Origin: Roseovarius indicus
GTDB taxonomy: Bacteria > Pseudomonadota > Alphaproteobacteria > Rhodobacterales > Rhodobacteraceae
Length of the DNA stretch: 64,000 nucleotides
Reading direction: 5' to 3'
NCBI RefSeq assembly: GCF_008728195.1
Contig: NZ_CP031598.1
Span: 3,038,001-3,102,000, forward strand
Part shown: positions 1 through 8,287 of the stretch, piece by piece
Layout of the letters: every line of letters begins with the position of its first letter
Position numbering within the stretch: the stretch's first letter is position 1
The notes under the pieces: generated by a model
Database searches by the model: none
The model's input: the letters and a program-made list of their open reading frames with translations, nothing else
Told to the model about the DNA's origin: nothing
Position numbers and translations under genes: made by a program

Positions 1-1531
1 TGCCGCCTACATCGAACCCCTGCAGCACGCGCGCGTAGATCTCGGTCAGGTCGGCCACCCGCGCGCCCCATGCCAGCGCGAAGAATGGCAGAGACAGCAG
101 GACCAGCACGAAGCCCACGAGCACCGGAATGAGCGATTCCGCCGCGCCTTCCCGGTTGCCGGTCACCAGCACGTAAAGCTCGGTCACGAGCCGCTGCAGG
201 ATCAGCAGGACCGCCAGAAGCTGCAGCGAGGCCAGCGACGGGAACATCAGGAAATGCGCCAGCTTGAAATACCCGATCGACGCCAGCAGCGGCGAGATCA
301 GCGCCAGCAGGTTCAAGGCCAGCACGAGGAACCGCGTAAGCCGCGTGCGGTAGTTTTCGCTGCCCTCAAGCTCCACCTGGTTGCGGGTATGCGCCCGCAA
401 CAGCCCCGCCAGACGCAGCACCAGAAGCCCGGTGATCACCAGGAGCGGGAACAGCAGCGAATTCGTCGTGGCCTCGGACCAGCGCGAGATTTCGGCCGTG
501 TTCTTGAGCAGCGCGTAGATGCCCACCACGAGCCCCAGCGCCGCCCCCGTCCAGCGCCCGCTGAAACGGTGCGCGTCGTCGAGGACCAGCGGCAGCGTGC
601 GTGCCTCCTTCGCCGGGAAGATCCGCGTGGCAAGCCAGCGTGCCAGCAGGAAGACGAAGGTCGACGGCAGGATCGCCTCGACGAACTGTTCGGCCCGCAG
701 CCCCAGAAGACCGGTTCTGGTAAGGCCCTCGACCAGAAGCGACACGCCGATGAACGGCAGGATGAGGCTGCCCAGCGACAGGGTGAACCCCGCCAGCCAG
801 CGCCCCGCGCCCGGATGATCGCCCAGGACCCAGGCCGTCAGCGCCCGGCTCCACCGCCGGCCGCGGAAAACCAGGACGACACCGACCACCAGGAAGACAA
901 GGACAGCCGGCAGGTTGTCGCGGGTTTCATCCTGTCGGACAGGGTTGCTCCAGGCGTTGCGAACCTCGCCGACCATCTGCGTGGCCGTGGTGTTCACCGC
1001 CGTCAGGGCCGGGATCCAGTGCACCGGGTTCAACGGCGAGGGCCCGAATTCCAGCAGCTCTTCGGCCTGCCGGTCGCGGATGATCCGGTCGACCCCGCGA
1101 ATCAGGCCATCGGCCCGGCTATAGGCAAGCTCCGCGCGTTTCACCGGCGCCTGAAGCTCGGCCAGGCGCGATGTCAGGGCCTGGCGCTCGGCCGCGATAT
1201 CCTCGGATTCCGTGCCGTCCTCGGGAGCGGTCCCCAACGCTTGAAGCTGCTGACGCACGGTCGCGATGGTGCTGGCATTCTCGGCCTGCGCGGCAAGGAA
1301 CCGGTCGCGCCATTCCGCAAGGTCCTCGCGCAGCGCCTCCAGGGCCGGGGTCGAGGCGCGGTTGTTCTCGATCGCCTCCTCCGCCCGGTTCGCGTGTCTT
1401 TCCCATTCCTCGTAGTCGACGGCCTGGAAACTCTCCTGCGCGGCCGCCTGCGGCGCCGTGACGATCCCCGCCCCGGCAGCGCCGATCAGCAGCGCCAGAA
1501 CAAGGCAGAGCGCGCGCAGCAGACCGCTCAC
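1..1531 (-). CDS. MscS-family mechanosensitive channel with N-terminal DUF3772 domain (3' end beyond the window)
   Basis: About 510 codons are visible and the frame is still open at the left edge. The GTG start overlaps the cysK stop (GTGA), so translation is probably coupled to cysK. The protein opens with a signal peptide (about 30 residues, ending QAAAQ), followed by a charged, coiled-coil-prone periplasmic stretch (roughly residues 33-170) and then a series of hydrophobic helices separated by short basic loops. That layout is the one seen in DUF3772-containing inner-membrane MscS channels, which release solutes on hypo-osmotic shock. The beta-domain that defines MscS lies outside the window, so the family call rests on the N-terminal half and the membrane layout. 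It is the last visible gene of the minus-strand operon starting at the photolyase. Confidence 0.75.
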   Translation of the reverse strand, partial: MSGLLRALCLVLALLIGAAGAGIVTAPQAAAQESFQAVDYEEWERHANRAEEAIENNRASTPALEALREDLAEWRDRFLAAQAENASTIATVRQQLQALGTAPEDGTESEDIAAERQALTSRLAELQAPVKRAELAYSRADGLIRGVDRIIRDRQAEELLEFGPSPLNPVHWIPALTAVNTTATQMVGEVRNAWSNPVRQDETRDNLPAVLVFLVVGVVLVFRGRRWSRALTAWVLGDHPGAGRWLAGFTLSLGSLILPFIGVSLLVEGLTRTGLLGLRAEQFVEAILPSTFVFLLARWLATRIFPAKEARTLPLVLDDAHRFSGRWTGAALGLVVGIYALLKNTAEISRWSEATTNSLLFPLLVITGLLVLRLAGLLRAHTRNQVELEGSENYRTRLTRFLVLALNLLALISPLLASIGYFKLAHFLMFPSLASLQLLAVLLILQRLVTELYVLVTGNREGAAESLIPVLVGFVLVLLSLPFFALAWGARVADLTEIYARVLQGFDVGG

Positions 1532-2559
1532 TCGACGAACACTCCGGGAATGCTGCGCGGCGAGCCGTCAAGCCAGTCGGGCACCGGCAGGTTCTTGTCG
1601 CGCAGGAATTGCGGGTTGAACAGTTTCGACTGGTAGCGGTTGCCGTAGTCGCACAATACCGTCACGATCGTGTGGCCCGGCCCCATTTCCTTGGCCATGC
1701 GGATCGCCCCGGCCACGTTGATGCCCGAAGAGCCGCCAAGGCAAAGCCCTTCGTGCTTCAGCAGGTCGAACACCACCGGCAGCGCTTCCTCGTCAGGCAC
1801 CTGGTAGAGCATGTCGGGCTTGAACCCCTCGAGGTTGGCCGTGATCCGCCCTTGCCCGATCCCTTCGGTGATCGAACTGCCCGTCGGGTTGGCCTCGCCG
1901 TCGCGGTAGAGCGAATACATCCCCGACCCCATCGGGTCGGCCAGTGCCACCTTGACACCCTTGGGCTGCAGTGCCTCGCCGACACCGGCCAGCGTGCCGC
2001 CCGAGCCCACGGCACAGACGAACCCGTCGACCTTGCCGCCGGTCTGCTCCCAGATCTCGGGGCCGGTCATCTCGACATGGGCCTGCCGGTTGGCGGTGTT
2101 GTCGAACTGGTTGGCCCAGATCGCGCCCTTGTCCGACTGCCGCGCCATCTCTTCGGCCAGACGGCCGGAATAGCGCACGTAGTTGTTGGGGTTCTTGTAA
2201 GGCGCCGCCGGCACCTGCACGAGATCGGCCCCCGCCAGGCGGATGAAATCCTTTTTCTCCTGGCTCTGGGTCTCGGGGATGACGATCACCGTCTTGAACC
2301 CCATCGACGCGCCCACCAGCGCCAGCCCGATCCCGGTATTTCCGGCCGTGCCCTCGACGATGGTGCCACCGGGCAGCAGCTCGCCGCGCTTTACGGCATC
2401 ATTGATGATGTAAAGCGCCGCCCGGTCCTTGACCGACTGGCCCGGGTTCAGAAATTCGGCCTTGCCGTAAATCTCGCAACCGGTCTCCTCGCTGGCCTTG
2501 CGCAGCCGGATAAGTGGCGTGTGTCCAACGGCCTCGGCCAGATCCTTCGCGACGCGCAT
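1528..2559 (-). CDS. cysK: Cysteine synthase (O-acetylserine sulfhydrylase), PLP-dependent
   Basis: 343 residues, normal to slightly long for the family. It joins O-acetylserine with sulfide to make cysteine. The PLP lysine is K44 in NPGQSVKDRAA, the substrate loop reads EGTAGNTGIG near residue 70, and the phosphate-binding glycine loop is GSGGTLAG near residue 190. The EGTAGNTG form of the loop (rather than EPTSGNTG) is the usual one in Rhodobacterales CysK. It lies directly downstream of trgA and trgB, the arrangement described for the tellurite-resistance locus of Rhodobacter sphaeroides, where cysK also contributes to resistance. A 57-base gap separates it from trgB, and its stop overlaps the channel gene start. 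Confidence 0.93.
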   Translation of the reverse strand: MRVAKDLAEAVGHTPLIRLRKASEETGCEIYGKAEFLNPGQSVKDRAALYIINDAVKRGELLPGGTIVEGTAGNTGIGLALVGASMGFKTVIVIPETQSQEKKDFIRLAGADLVQVPAAPYKNPNNYVRYSGRLAEEMARQSDKGAIWANQFDNTANRQAHVEMTGPEIWEQTGGKVDGFVCAVGSGGTLAGVGEALQPKGVKVALADPMGSGMYSLYRDGEANPTGSSITEGIGQGRITANLEGFKPDMLYQVPDEEALPVVFDLLKHEGLCLGGSSGINVAGAIRMAKEMGPGHTIVTVLCDYGNRYQSKLFNPQFLRDKNLPVPDWLDGSPRSIPGVFVE

Positions 2560-2616
2560 GCCCTGCTCCCTCTTCTTGCATTGCCGGAGAAGGATTAGAA
2601 CCTGTGTCCCGGAAAC

Positions 2617-3738
2617 TCAAGAAGCAGAACGCAGGCGCGGCCGTTCCCGCTGAAGCCAGAGCAGCATCAGCACCAGCGGCCCGATATTGGCCTCGCCGCT
2701 TTCGATCAGCTCCATGGCGCGGTCGAAGCTGAGCACGTGGGTGCGGATATCCTCGTTCTCAGTTTCGAGGCCTCCCCGCCCCTTTTCCATGTCGGGCAGG
2801 TCGGTCAGGCCGAGGTAACAGTGGTAAAACTCCGTCGAGCAGCCGGGCGAGCAATAGTGGCTCGTCATGTGCTCCAGCCCCGTCAGGCGCAGCCCGGCCT
2901 CCTCCCATGCTTCGCGTTGGGCGGTGGCCTCGGGCGTCTCGCCCGCATCGACACGGCCCGCCACGGGCTCCAGCACGAAGGGCAGCGGGTCGCCCCGGCC
3001 ATAAGGGCCCATGCGGAACTGCTCGACCAGCAACAGCCGGTCACGCACCGGGTCGTAGGGCAGCACGATTGCCGCATCGGTGGCCACGAACACCTCGCGT
3101 CGCAGCAGCGGGCTGACATGGCCGTCGAAGACCGGATGCCGCAGCGAATGGGTGCGCGTCAGGAAGAAGCCGGCATGGCTCAACTCCTGCGCGGCCTCGT
3201 CCACCTCTGACGATGGTGTGGCGCTGCGCACGGTCGCGGGCGGCGTGTTGGCCGCCGCCGCGCGGGCCGCGGCCCGGGCCAGCACCATTTGCAGATGCGC
3301 CTGCACCTCTCGCGCGTCCTTGCGGCCGAAATAGGCCATGATCTCGGTCGCGGCGCCCAGCGCAATCGCGCCCCAGCGCGCCGACCAGCCTGCCTCGTCC
3401 CAAGCGGGGCCGGCCACGCTGTCCGTATCCCCGAGAAAGGCAATGGCGGCCAGGCTCTCGCCATTGACCTCGATATGCTTGGGCACCGGCGTCAGGCCGA
3501 GAACCGCGGCGAAAAATTCGACCCGGTCGAACAGGATCCGCTCGGGCACATCGACAAGGATACCGTCAGCCGCCCCCTCCGACCACGGCACGAGCGGCGG
3601 AAAACAGGTATCGCGGCCAAGGTCGAGCCCCGCCCCGCTCAGCCGTGCGGGCCGCGTCGGCCCGGGCATCTCTCCGCCCGACACGATCTCGAGCAGGGGA
3701 GACCAGGCCAGCGGCCCCGTGACGAAGACTTCCTGCAT
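2617..3738 (-). CDS. trgB: TrgB-type NUDIX hydrolase (ADP-ribose pyrophosphatase-like), tellurite resistance
   Basis: 373 residues with two parts. The N-terminal ~180 residues form a gamma-glutamylcyclotransferase-like region typical of TrgB (MQEVFVTGPL...). The C-terminal half is a NUDIX domain with a complete NUDIX box near residues 259-281: GRVDAGE, seven residues, then REAWEEAGL. Such enzymes split ADP-ribose or related nucleotide sugars. The gene ends before cysK and begins 4 bases after the trgA stop, so trgA and trgB are one transcription unit. In R. sphaeroides trgAB confers high-level tellurite resistance; the chemical step in resistance is not known and is not shown by this sequence. 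Confidence 0.88.
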   Translation of the reverse strand: MQEVFVTGPLAWSPLLEIVSGGEMPGPTRPARLSGAGLDLGRDTCFPPLVPWSEGAADGILVDVPERILFDRVEFFAAVLGLTPVPKHIEVNGESLAAIAFLGDTDSVAGPAWDEAGWSARWGAIALGAATEIMAYFGRKDAREVQAHLQMVLARAAARAAAANTPPATVRSATPSSEVDEAAQELSHAGFFLTRTHSLRHPVFDGHVSPLLRREVFVATDAAIVLPYDPVRDRLLLVEQFRMGPYGRGDPLPFVLEPVAGRVDAGETPEATAQREAWEEAGLRLTGLEHMTSHYCSPGCSTEFYHCYLGLTDLPDMEKGRGGLETENEDIRTHVLSFDRAMELIESGEANIGPLVLMLLWLQRERPRLRSAS

Positions 3739-3742
3739 GCGA

Positions 3743-4201
3743 TCACCGGGCCCGACGCGTGAAGATTTCCGCGATCAGCCCGATCAGCATCGCGCCACCG
3801 ACCAGCATGCCGATCAACGGCCAGTAATAGACGTTCTGCCCATACTCGAACGCGATCTCGAACATCCCCTGGAAGGCCTCGACCGGCCCCTTGTAGCGCA
3901 GATCGAGCGAGCGCTGGATCATTTCGTAGAAGGACAGCAGCAGGAATTCCCAGAACAGGTAGGCGCCAAGCCCCGTCAGCCCGGCGCCAAGCGCGGCCAT
4001 GTAGCCTCGCCCGATCCGCTTGCCCATGACCCACCAGCCGATGATCAGCCCCAAAAGCGCGGTAAACTCGCTGAAGAGGCCGAACCCCTGTTCCACGGGC
4101 CAGATGGCCTTGACCGTCTGCGTGGCCTGCCAGCCCAGCACCGCGAGCCCTATGGCGCAGATGAACTTGCCGACGGTGGGCATACTTTCCGTGGGGCGCA
4201 T
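3743..4201 (-). CDS. trgA: TrgA family tellurium-resistance membrane protein
   Basis: 152 residues with four evident hydrophobic segments (about residues 11-30, 42-60, 68-92 and 125-146), so an inner-membrane protein. It matches the TrgA family by size, topology and above all by position immediately before trgB and cysK. The ATG is 3 bases after the stop of the cyclopropane-fatty-acid synthase gene; a second ATG six codons in is an alternative start. No catalytic motif is visible. Role in tellurite resistance is taken from the R. sphaeroides locus. Confidence 0.85.
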   Translation of the reverse strand: MRPTESMPTVGKFICAIGLAVLGWQATQTVKAIWPVEQGFGLFSEFTALLGLIIGWWVMGKRIGRGYMAALGAGLTGLGAYLFWEFLLLSFYEMIQRSLDLRYKGPVEAFQGMFEIAFEYGQNVYYWPLIGMLVGGAMLIGLIAEIFTRRAR

Positions 4202-4204
4202 GTG

Positions 4205-5413
4205 TTATCCGGGCCTTGCGATGGTGATCTGTGTCACATCGCAGTTTCCCCCACGGAACGCCCCGGCACAAGAGGTCAGGTAGAAATTCCACATCCGGCG
4301 GAAACGGTCGTCGAAGCCCATGCGGGCGACCTCGTCCCACTTCTCGTTGAAGGTGTCGTGCCAGCGGCGCAGGGTCTGGCTGTAGCTCTCGCCGAACTCG
4401 ATCGAGCGCAGCACCTGAAGCCCGGCCCGTTCCACCTCGGCGCGCAGCACCGAGGGGCTGGGCAGCATGCCACCGGGGAAGATGTATTTCTGGATGAAAT
4501 CGACCGTGTTGCGATAGGCTTCGAAGCGGTGATCCTCGACCGTGATCACCTGAAGCGTCGCCCGGCCGCCGGGGTTGAGCCGGTCGCGCACAGTGTCGAA
4601 ATAGGTGGGCCAGTATTGCTCGCCCACAGCCTCGAACATCTCGATGCTGGCCACCGCGTCATAGGAGCCCCGCTCGTCGCGATAGTCCTGCAGCTTGAAG
4701 GTTACCTGGTCCTGCAGGCCCGCCCTGGCGATCCGCTCTTGCGCAAAGGCGAATTGCTCCTGGCTGATCGTGAGGCCCGTCACCTTCAGCCCGCGCTCTT
4801 TTGCGGCATATTCGGCGAACCCGCCCCAGCCACAGCCGATCTCAAGCACATGGTCGCCGGGCTTCGCGCCCAACTGGTCCACCATGCTGGCATATTTCTG
4901 CGTCTGGGCGGCTTCCAGGCTTTCCTGCCCCGTGCGGAAGAGCGCGCTGGAATAGGTCATCGTATCGTCCAGCCAAAGACGGTAAAACTCGTTGCCGAGG
5001 TCGTAATGGTGGCTGATGTTCCGCTTGGCCTGCGCCTTGGAGTTCCGCTTCAGCCAGTGCCGGAGCCGCTCGTACATGCGTACCAGCCCCATGCCAGGGA
5101 AGCCGTCATAGACGTCCCAGTTGTCCTCGTGCACGAAATCCATCAGCGCCTGAAGGTCGGGCGTGCTCCACCACCCCTCAAGATAGGCGTCGCAGAACCC
5201 CAGATCCCCCTCGCGGATCAGCCGCGCGAAACAATCCGGGTTGTGGATGTCGAGCTCGGCCACCGGCCCCGGCGTCTTGCCTTCCACGCGAAAGCGCCGC
5301 CCGTCGGGCAGGACGAAGTCGAGCCGCCCGCAATTGATCTTCTTCACCGTCTCGAAAGCCTGCGCGAAGTAGCGCGGCAGGTCCTTCTGGCCGGTCGTGT
5401 CGGTCAGGATCAT
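4205..5413 (-). CDS. cfa: Cyclopropane-fatty-acyl-phospholipid synthase (SAM-dependent)
   Basis: 402 residues, family-typical length. It adds a methylene group from S-adenosylmethionine across the double bond of membrane unsaturated fatty acids. The N-terminal ~110 residues are the lipid-binding part (GDLGFCDAYLEGWWSTPDL), and the Rossmann methyltransferase follows with the SAM motif VLEIGCGWGG near residue 190 and the family motifs HHYDLGNEFYRLWLD and SIEMFEAVGEQ. The start is preceded by GGGGGACC. In R. sphaeroides the neighbouring phrA and cfaA homologues belong to the RpoE/ChrR singlet-oxygen regulon; here the photolyase gene is 74 bases upstream on the same strand, consistent with the same grouping. 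Confidence 0.92.
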   Translation of the reverse strand: MILTDTTGQKDLPRYFAQAFETVKKINCGRLDFVLPDGRRFRVEGKTPGPVAELDIHNPDCFARLIREGDLGFCDAYLEGWWSTPDLQALMDFVHEDNWDVYDGFPGMGLVRMYERLRHWLKRNSKAQAKRNISHHYDLGNEFYRLWLDDTMTYSSALFRTGQESLEAAQTQKYASMVDQLGAKPGDHVLEIGCGWGGFAEYAAKERGLKVTGLTISQEQFAFAQERIARAGLQDQVTFKLQDYRDERGSYDAVASIEMFEAVGEQYWPTYFDTVRDRLNPGGRATLQVITVEDHRFEAYRNTVDFIQKYIFPGGMLPSPSVLRAEVERAGLQVLRSIEFGESYSQTLRRWHDTFNEKWDEVARMGFDDRFRRMWNFYLTSCAGAFRGGNCDVTQITIARPG

Positions 5414-5487
5414 TCAGGTCCCCCAGTTCGGTTTCACCAAGGCTAGGCCGATGGCGCGCAGGGCAGCAAGCAGTTTTGTCAATGTTT

Positions 5488-6912
5488 TCAAAAGTCCCGC
5501 GCCTCGTAGGCCGCCAGCGCCTGCTTTCTGCCCTCTTGCAGCCCGACCACCGGCTCGCCCGGGTAGGCATCGTCGGGCGACAGGCCCCAACTGCGCGGGA
5601 TGGCCTCGAAATAGGACAGTGCGGTCTTCGTCGGGCGCGATTGCCCCTCGGCGATCCAGCGGCGGCGATAGGTTCCGTCCTTGTCGAACTTCTCGGCCTG
5701 CGTCTCGGGGTTGAAGATGCGGAAATAGGGCGCGGCATCGGGGCCACAGCCGGCCGTCCATTGCCAGCCGAGCGCGTTGCTGGCCGGGTCCCAATCGGTC
5801 AGGCAGTCCTCGAACCAGCGCTTGCCGATCTCCCAATGGGTCATCATGTGCTTGGTCAGGTAGCTTGCCACGATCATCCGGGCACGGTTGTGCATCTTGC
5901 CGGTCACGTACATCTCGCGCATGGCGGCATCGACAAAGGGCACCCCCGTGCGGCCCTGCTTCCAACGCAGCACGCTCTGGCGGTCTTCCTTCTCCTCCCA
6001 CGGGAAGCGGTCCCACCCCTCGCGCCAGTTGCGTTCGGTGATCTGGGGTGTGTGATAGATCAGGTGATAGGCGAACTCGCGCCAGACGAGTTCCTTGACC
6101 CAGGTCTCGGCCCCCTCGGCGCCCTCCTCCACGGCCCGCCACCCGGCATGCCAGCACTGGCGCGGGGAAATCTCGCCATAGGTCAGGTTCTCCGACAGGC
6201 CGGAGCAGCCCTCGTCGGCCACCATGTTGCGGCCCGTCTTGTAGTCGCCGATGGCATGGCCCGCGAACCAGCCCAGCCGGCCCTGCGCGGCCTCCTCGCC
6301 CACGCGCTGATGCGGGAGGCACACGGCGGCGCCCCGGTTCATCGCGGCGCCAAGCTGCCAGTCTTCCAGCTTGTCGCTCTCCGGCCAGCTTTCGGGCGCG
6401 GGTATCTTCGACGGGGTCGACAGCGCCTCGGGCACCTCGCGATCCTTCACGGCGCGCCACATGGGGGAGTAAACCTTGTAGTACCCGCCCTGCCCGGTCT
6501 CGACCGTCCACGGCTCGAACAGCACGTGGCCTTCGAAGCTTTCCGCCTCGATGCCCTCGTCCTTCAGCAGAGATTTGACATCCGTGTCCCGTTCGATCGC
6601 CTCTGGATCATAGAGCCGCGACCAATAGACCGCCCCTGCCCCGGCCTCCTTGACCAGGTCCCGCAGAACCTCGCGTGCAGGCCCCGCCCGGAAGATGAGC
6701 CGGCTGCCCTTGTCCGCCAGCCGCGCCGCCAGGTCCTCCAGTGACAGGCCCAGCCGCCAGCGCGGTGCGGCGCCCAGCCGGTCGACACTGTCATCGCGGA
6801 TGAAGACCGGAATGACCGGCCCGCCGCGCTCCACCGCCGCCACCAGCGCCGGATGGTCGCTCAGCCGCAGATCACGCCTCAGCCACAGGATTGTTGGTCG
6901 GTTGTCACTCAT
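5488..6912 (-). CDS. phr: Deoxyribodipyrimidine photolyase (cryptochrome/photolyase family)
   Basis: 474 residues from the ATG at 6912. It repairs UV-induced pyrimidine dimers using blue light and FAD. The N-terminal antenna domain begins ILWLRRDLRLSDHPAL; the C-terminal FAD domain has TGVPFVDAAMREMYVTGKMH, NRARMIVASYLTKH and the DWDPASNALGWQW region. A GTG at 6933 would extend it by seven residues, but it would lie just inside or upstream of the predicted transcription start of the ECF-type promoter at 6934-6963, while the ATG has AGAGGCGGG before it. The gene follows the aminotransferase gene on the same strand and heads the cfa-trgA-trgB-cysK group. Confidence 0.94.
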   Translation of the reverse strand: MSDNRPTILWLRRDLRLSDHPALVAAVERGGPVIPVFIRDDSVDRLGAAPRWRLGLSLEDLAARLADKGSRLIFRAGPAREVLRDLVKEAGAGAVYWSRLYDPEAIERDTDVKSLLKDEGIEAESFEGHVLFEPWTVETGQGGYYKVYSPMWRAVKDREVPEALSTPSKIPAPESWPESDKLEDWQLGAAMNRGAAVCLPHQRVGEEAAQGRLGWFAGHAIGDYKTGRNMVADEGCSGLSENLTYGEISPRQCWHAGWRAVEEGAEGAETWVKELVWREFAYHLIYHTPQITERNWREGWDRFPWEEKEDRQSVLRWKQGRTGVPFVDAAMREMYVTGKMHNRARMIVASYLTKHMMTHWEIGKRWFEDCLTDWDPASNALGWQWTAGCGPDAAPYFRIFNPETQAEKFDKDGTYRRRWIAEGQSRPTKTALSYFEAIPRSWGLSPDDAYPGEPVVGLQEGRKQALAAYEARDF

Positions 6913-6933
6913 GCCCCGCCTCTTGCCTTTCAC

Positions 6934-6963
6934 TCATTACGCAAGAGGCGATCTAGCGGATCA
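6934..6963 (-). promoter_or_regulatory. Candidate ECF sigma-E (RpoE/ChrR, ECF11-type) promoter of phr
   Basis: On the minus strand TGATCC (6963-6958) and TAATGA (6939-6934) are separated by 18 bases. The R. sphaeroides RpoE consensus is close to TGATCC with a TAA-type -10 at this spacing, and phrA/cfaA are conserved members of that singlet-oxygen regulon. The first three bases of the -35 are the stop codon of the upstream aminotransferase gene. Transcription would start near 6927, about 15 bases before the phr ATG. Sequence match is seen; regulation is inferred. Confidence 0.6.
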
Positions 6964-8187
6964 GATCACGTCGTCCAGCGCGGTCAGAAGCTGATCGACC
7001 TCGGCCTTGGTGGTGTAATGCACGAAACTCAGCCGCAGCACGCCCTTCTTCAGGTCCACGCCCATCGCCTGCAAGGGCCGCGAGCCGTAGAAATCGCCGC
7101 CGCCTGCCATGATGCCGTGACCCGCCAGCTTCGCCGCCGCGTCCTCCCCCGGCCCGGGGAGTTCCATCGCCACCGTGGGCGCCTTCTCGGGCGCCATCCG
7201 GGGGCCGATCAGCCGCACCGAGTTCCGGTCTGACAGGAAATCCAGCACCGGCTGCAACAGCTCGCTTTCATGCGCGCGGAAGAGGTCATGCACGCCGCTC
7301 GTCCGCGCCGCCGCATCCCCGCCGATGCCATGATGCCCGGCCAGCGCGTCGTAGTAATCGGCCATCCCGGCGCTGGCCGCGACCTGCGCATGGTCCGGCC
7401 CGGCGGGCGTGAACCGCTTGTAAAGCGTGTCGGCGTTGAACCAGTGCGCCTGGTTCGGCAGCAGCCGGCCCAGTTCTTCCCGGATCACCATGATCCCCTG
7501 GTGCGGACCATAGGTCTTGTAGGCCGAGAACAGGTAGATATCCGGCCGCATCTCGCCCACGTTCGGAAAGCCGTGCGGCGCATAGCTGACCCCGTCGACG
7601 CAGACGAACGCGCCCGAGGCATGGGCGGCGGCCGTGATCTCGGCCACCGGGTTCACGGCGCCGACGATGTTCGAGCAATGCGGAAAACACACCAGCCGCA
7701 CATTGTCGTCCAGCAGGTCCTCGAGGTCTTCCAGCCGTAACAGCCCCGTCTCGCGGTCGATCCGCCATTCGCGCACCTCGATCCCGGCATCGGCCAGCCG
7801 CCGCCACGGGCCCGAGTTCGCCTCGTGGTCCTGGTCGGTGACGATGATCGCGTTGCCCTCGCCCAGCCACTCGCGAAAGGCCTGCGCCAGCACATAGGTG
7901 TTCTGCGTGGTCGAGGGGCCGAAGCTCAGCTCATGCGTCTTGACCCCCAGCATCGCGGCCAGCCGGCTGCGCGCCTCGTCCATCTCCTCGCCCGCCAGGC
8001 GGCTGGCCTCGTAGGGCGCATAGGGCTGCACCTTGCGCTGGCGGTAATACCGCTCCAGCCGGTCGATCACCGGCCCGCAGGTATAGGAGCCCCCGGCATT
8101 CTCGAAGAAGGCCTGCCCCTGCAAGGTCGGTTCGGAAAACGCGGGAAACTGCGCCCGCACGAAATCGAGATCCAGCTTATCCGGCAT
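6961..8187 (-). CDS. Cysteine desulfurase-like protein, class V aminotransferase (PLP)
   Basis: 408 residues, fold type I PLP enzyme. The lysine that would bind PLP is in FSAYKTYGPH (around residue 225); other family marks are FENAGGSY near residue 29, SFGPSTTQNTY near residue 88 and CVDGVSYAPHGFP. It belongs to the NifS/Csd-like group (VC1184-type) rather than to housekeeping IscS or SufS, and it has no isc or suf partners nearby. Substrate unknown. The gene stands alone upstream of phr; its stop overlaps the putative phr promoter. Confidence 0.82.
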   Translation of the reverse strand: MPDKLDLDFVRAQFPAFSEPTLQGQAFFENAGGSYTCGPVIDRLERYYRQRKVQPYAPYEASRLAGEEMDEARSRLAAMLGVKTHELSFGPSTTQNTYVLAQAFREWLGEGNAIIVTDQDHEANSGPWRRLADAGIEVREWRIDRETGLLRLEDLEDLLDDNVRLVCFPHCSNIVGAVNPVAEITAAAHASGAFVCVDGVSYAPHGFPNVGEMRPDIYLFSAYKTYGPHQGIMVIREELGRLLPNQAHWFNADTLYKRFTPAGPDHAQVAASAGMADYYDALAGHHGIGGDAAARTSGVHDLFRAHESELLQPVLDFLSDRNSVRLIGPRMAPEKAPTVAMELPGPGEDAAAKLAGHGIMAGGGDFYGSRPLQAMGVDLKKGVLRLSFVHYTTKAEVDQLLTALDDVI

Positions 8188-8231
8188 GTCGCCCCCCCAA
8201 GGTCACCCGTTATCGGGGGCAGGAAACAACA

Positions 8232-8263
8232 AAGCCCCCCGGGCTGCAACACCCGGGGGGCTT
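8232..8263 (-). terminator. Rho-independent terminator of the usp-BCCT operon
   Basis: A 12-bp perfect stem, AAGCCCCCCGGG with CCCGGGGGGCTT around an 8-base loop, lies 25 bases after the BCCT stop. On the minus strand it is followed by a T-rich stretch (TGTTGTTT). It also separates the operon from the aminotransferase gene. Confidence 0.85.
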
Positions 8264-8287
8264 CCTGTTGGCAAGTTTGCCTTTACG

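Noticed and set aside
6913..6933. GTG start seven codons upstream of phr
   Set aside because: It would sit between the -10 element and the predicted transcript start, and the downstream ATG has a proper ribosome site.
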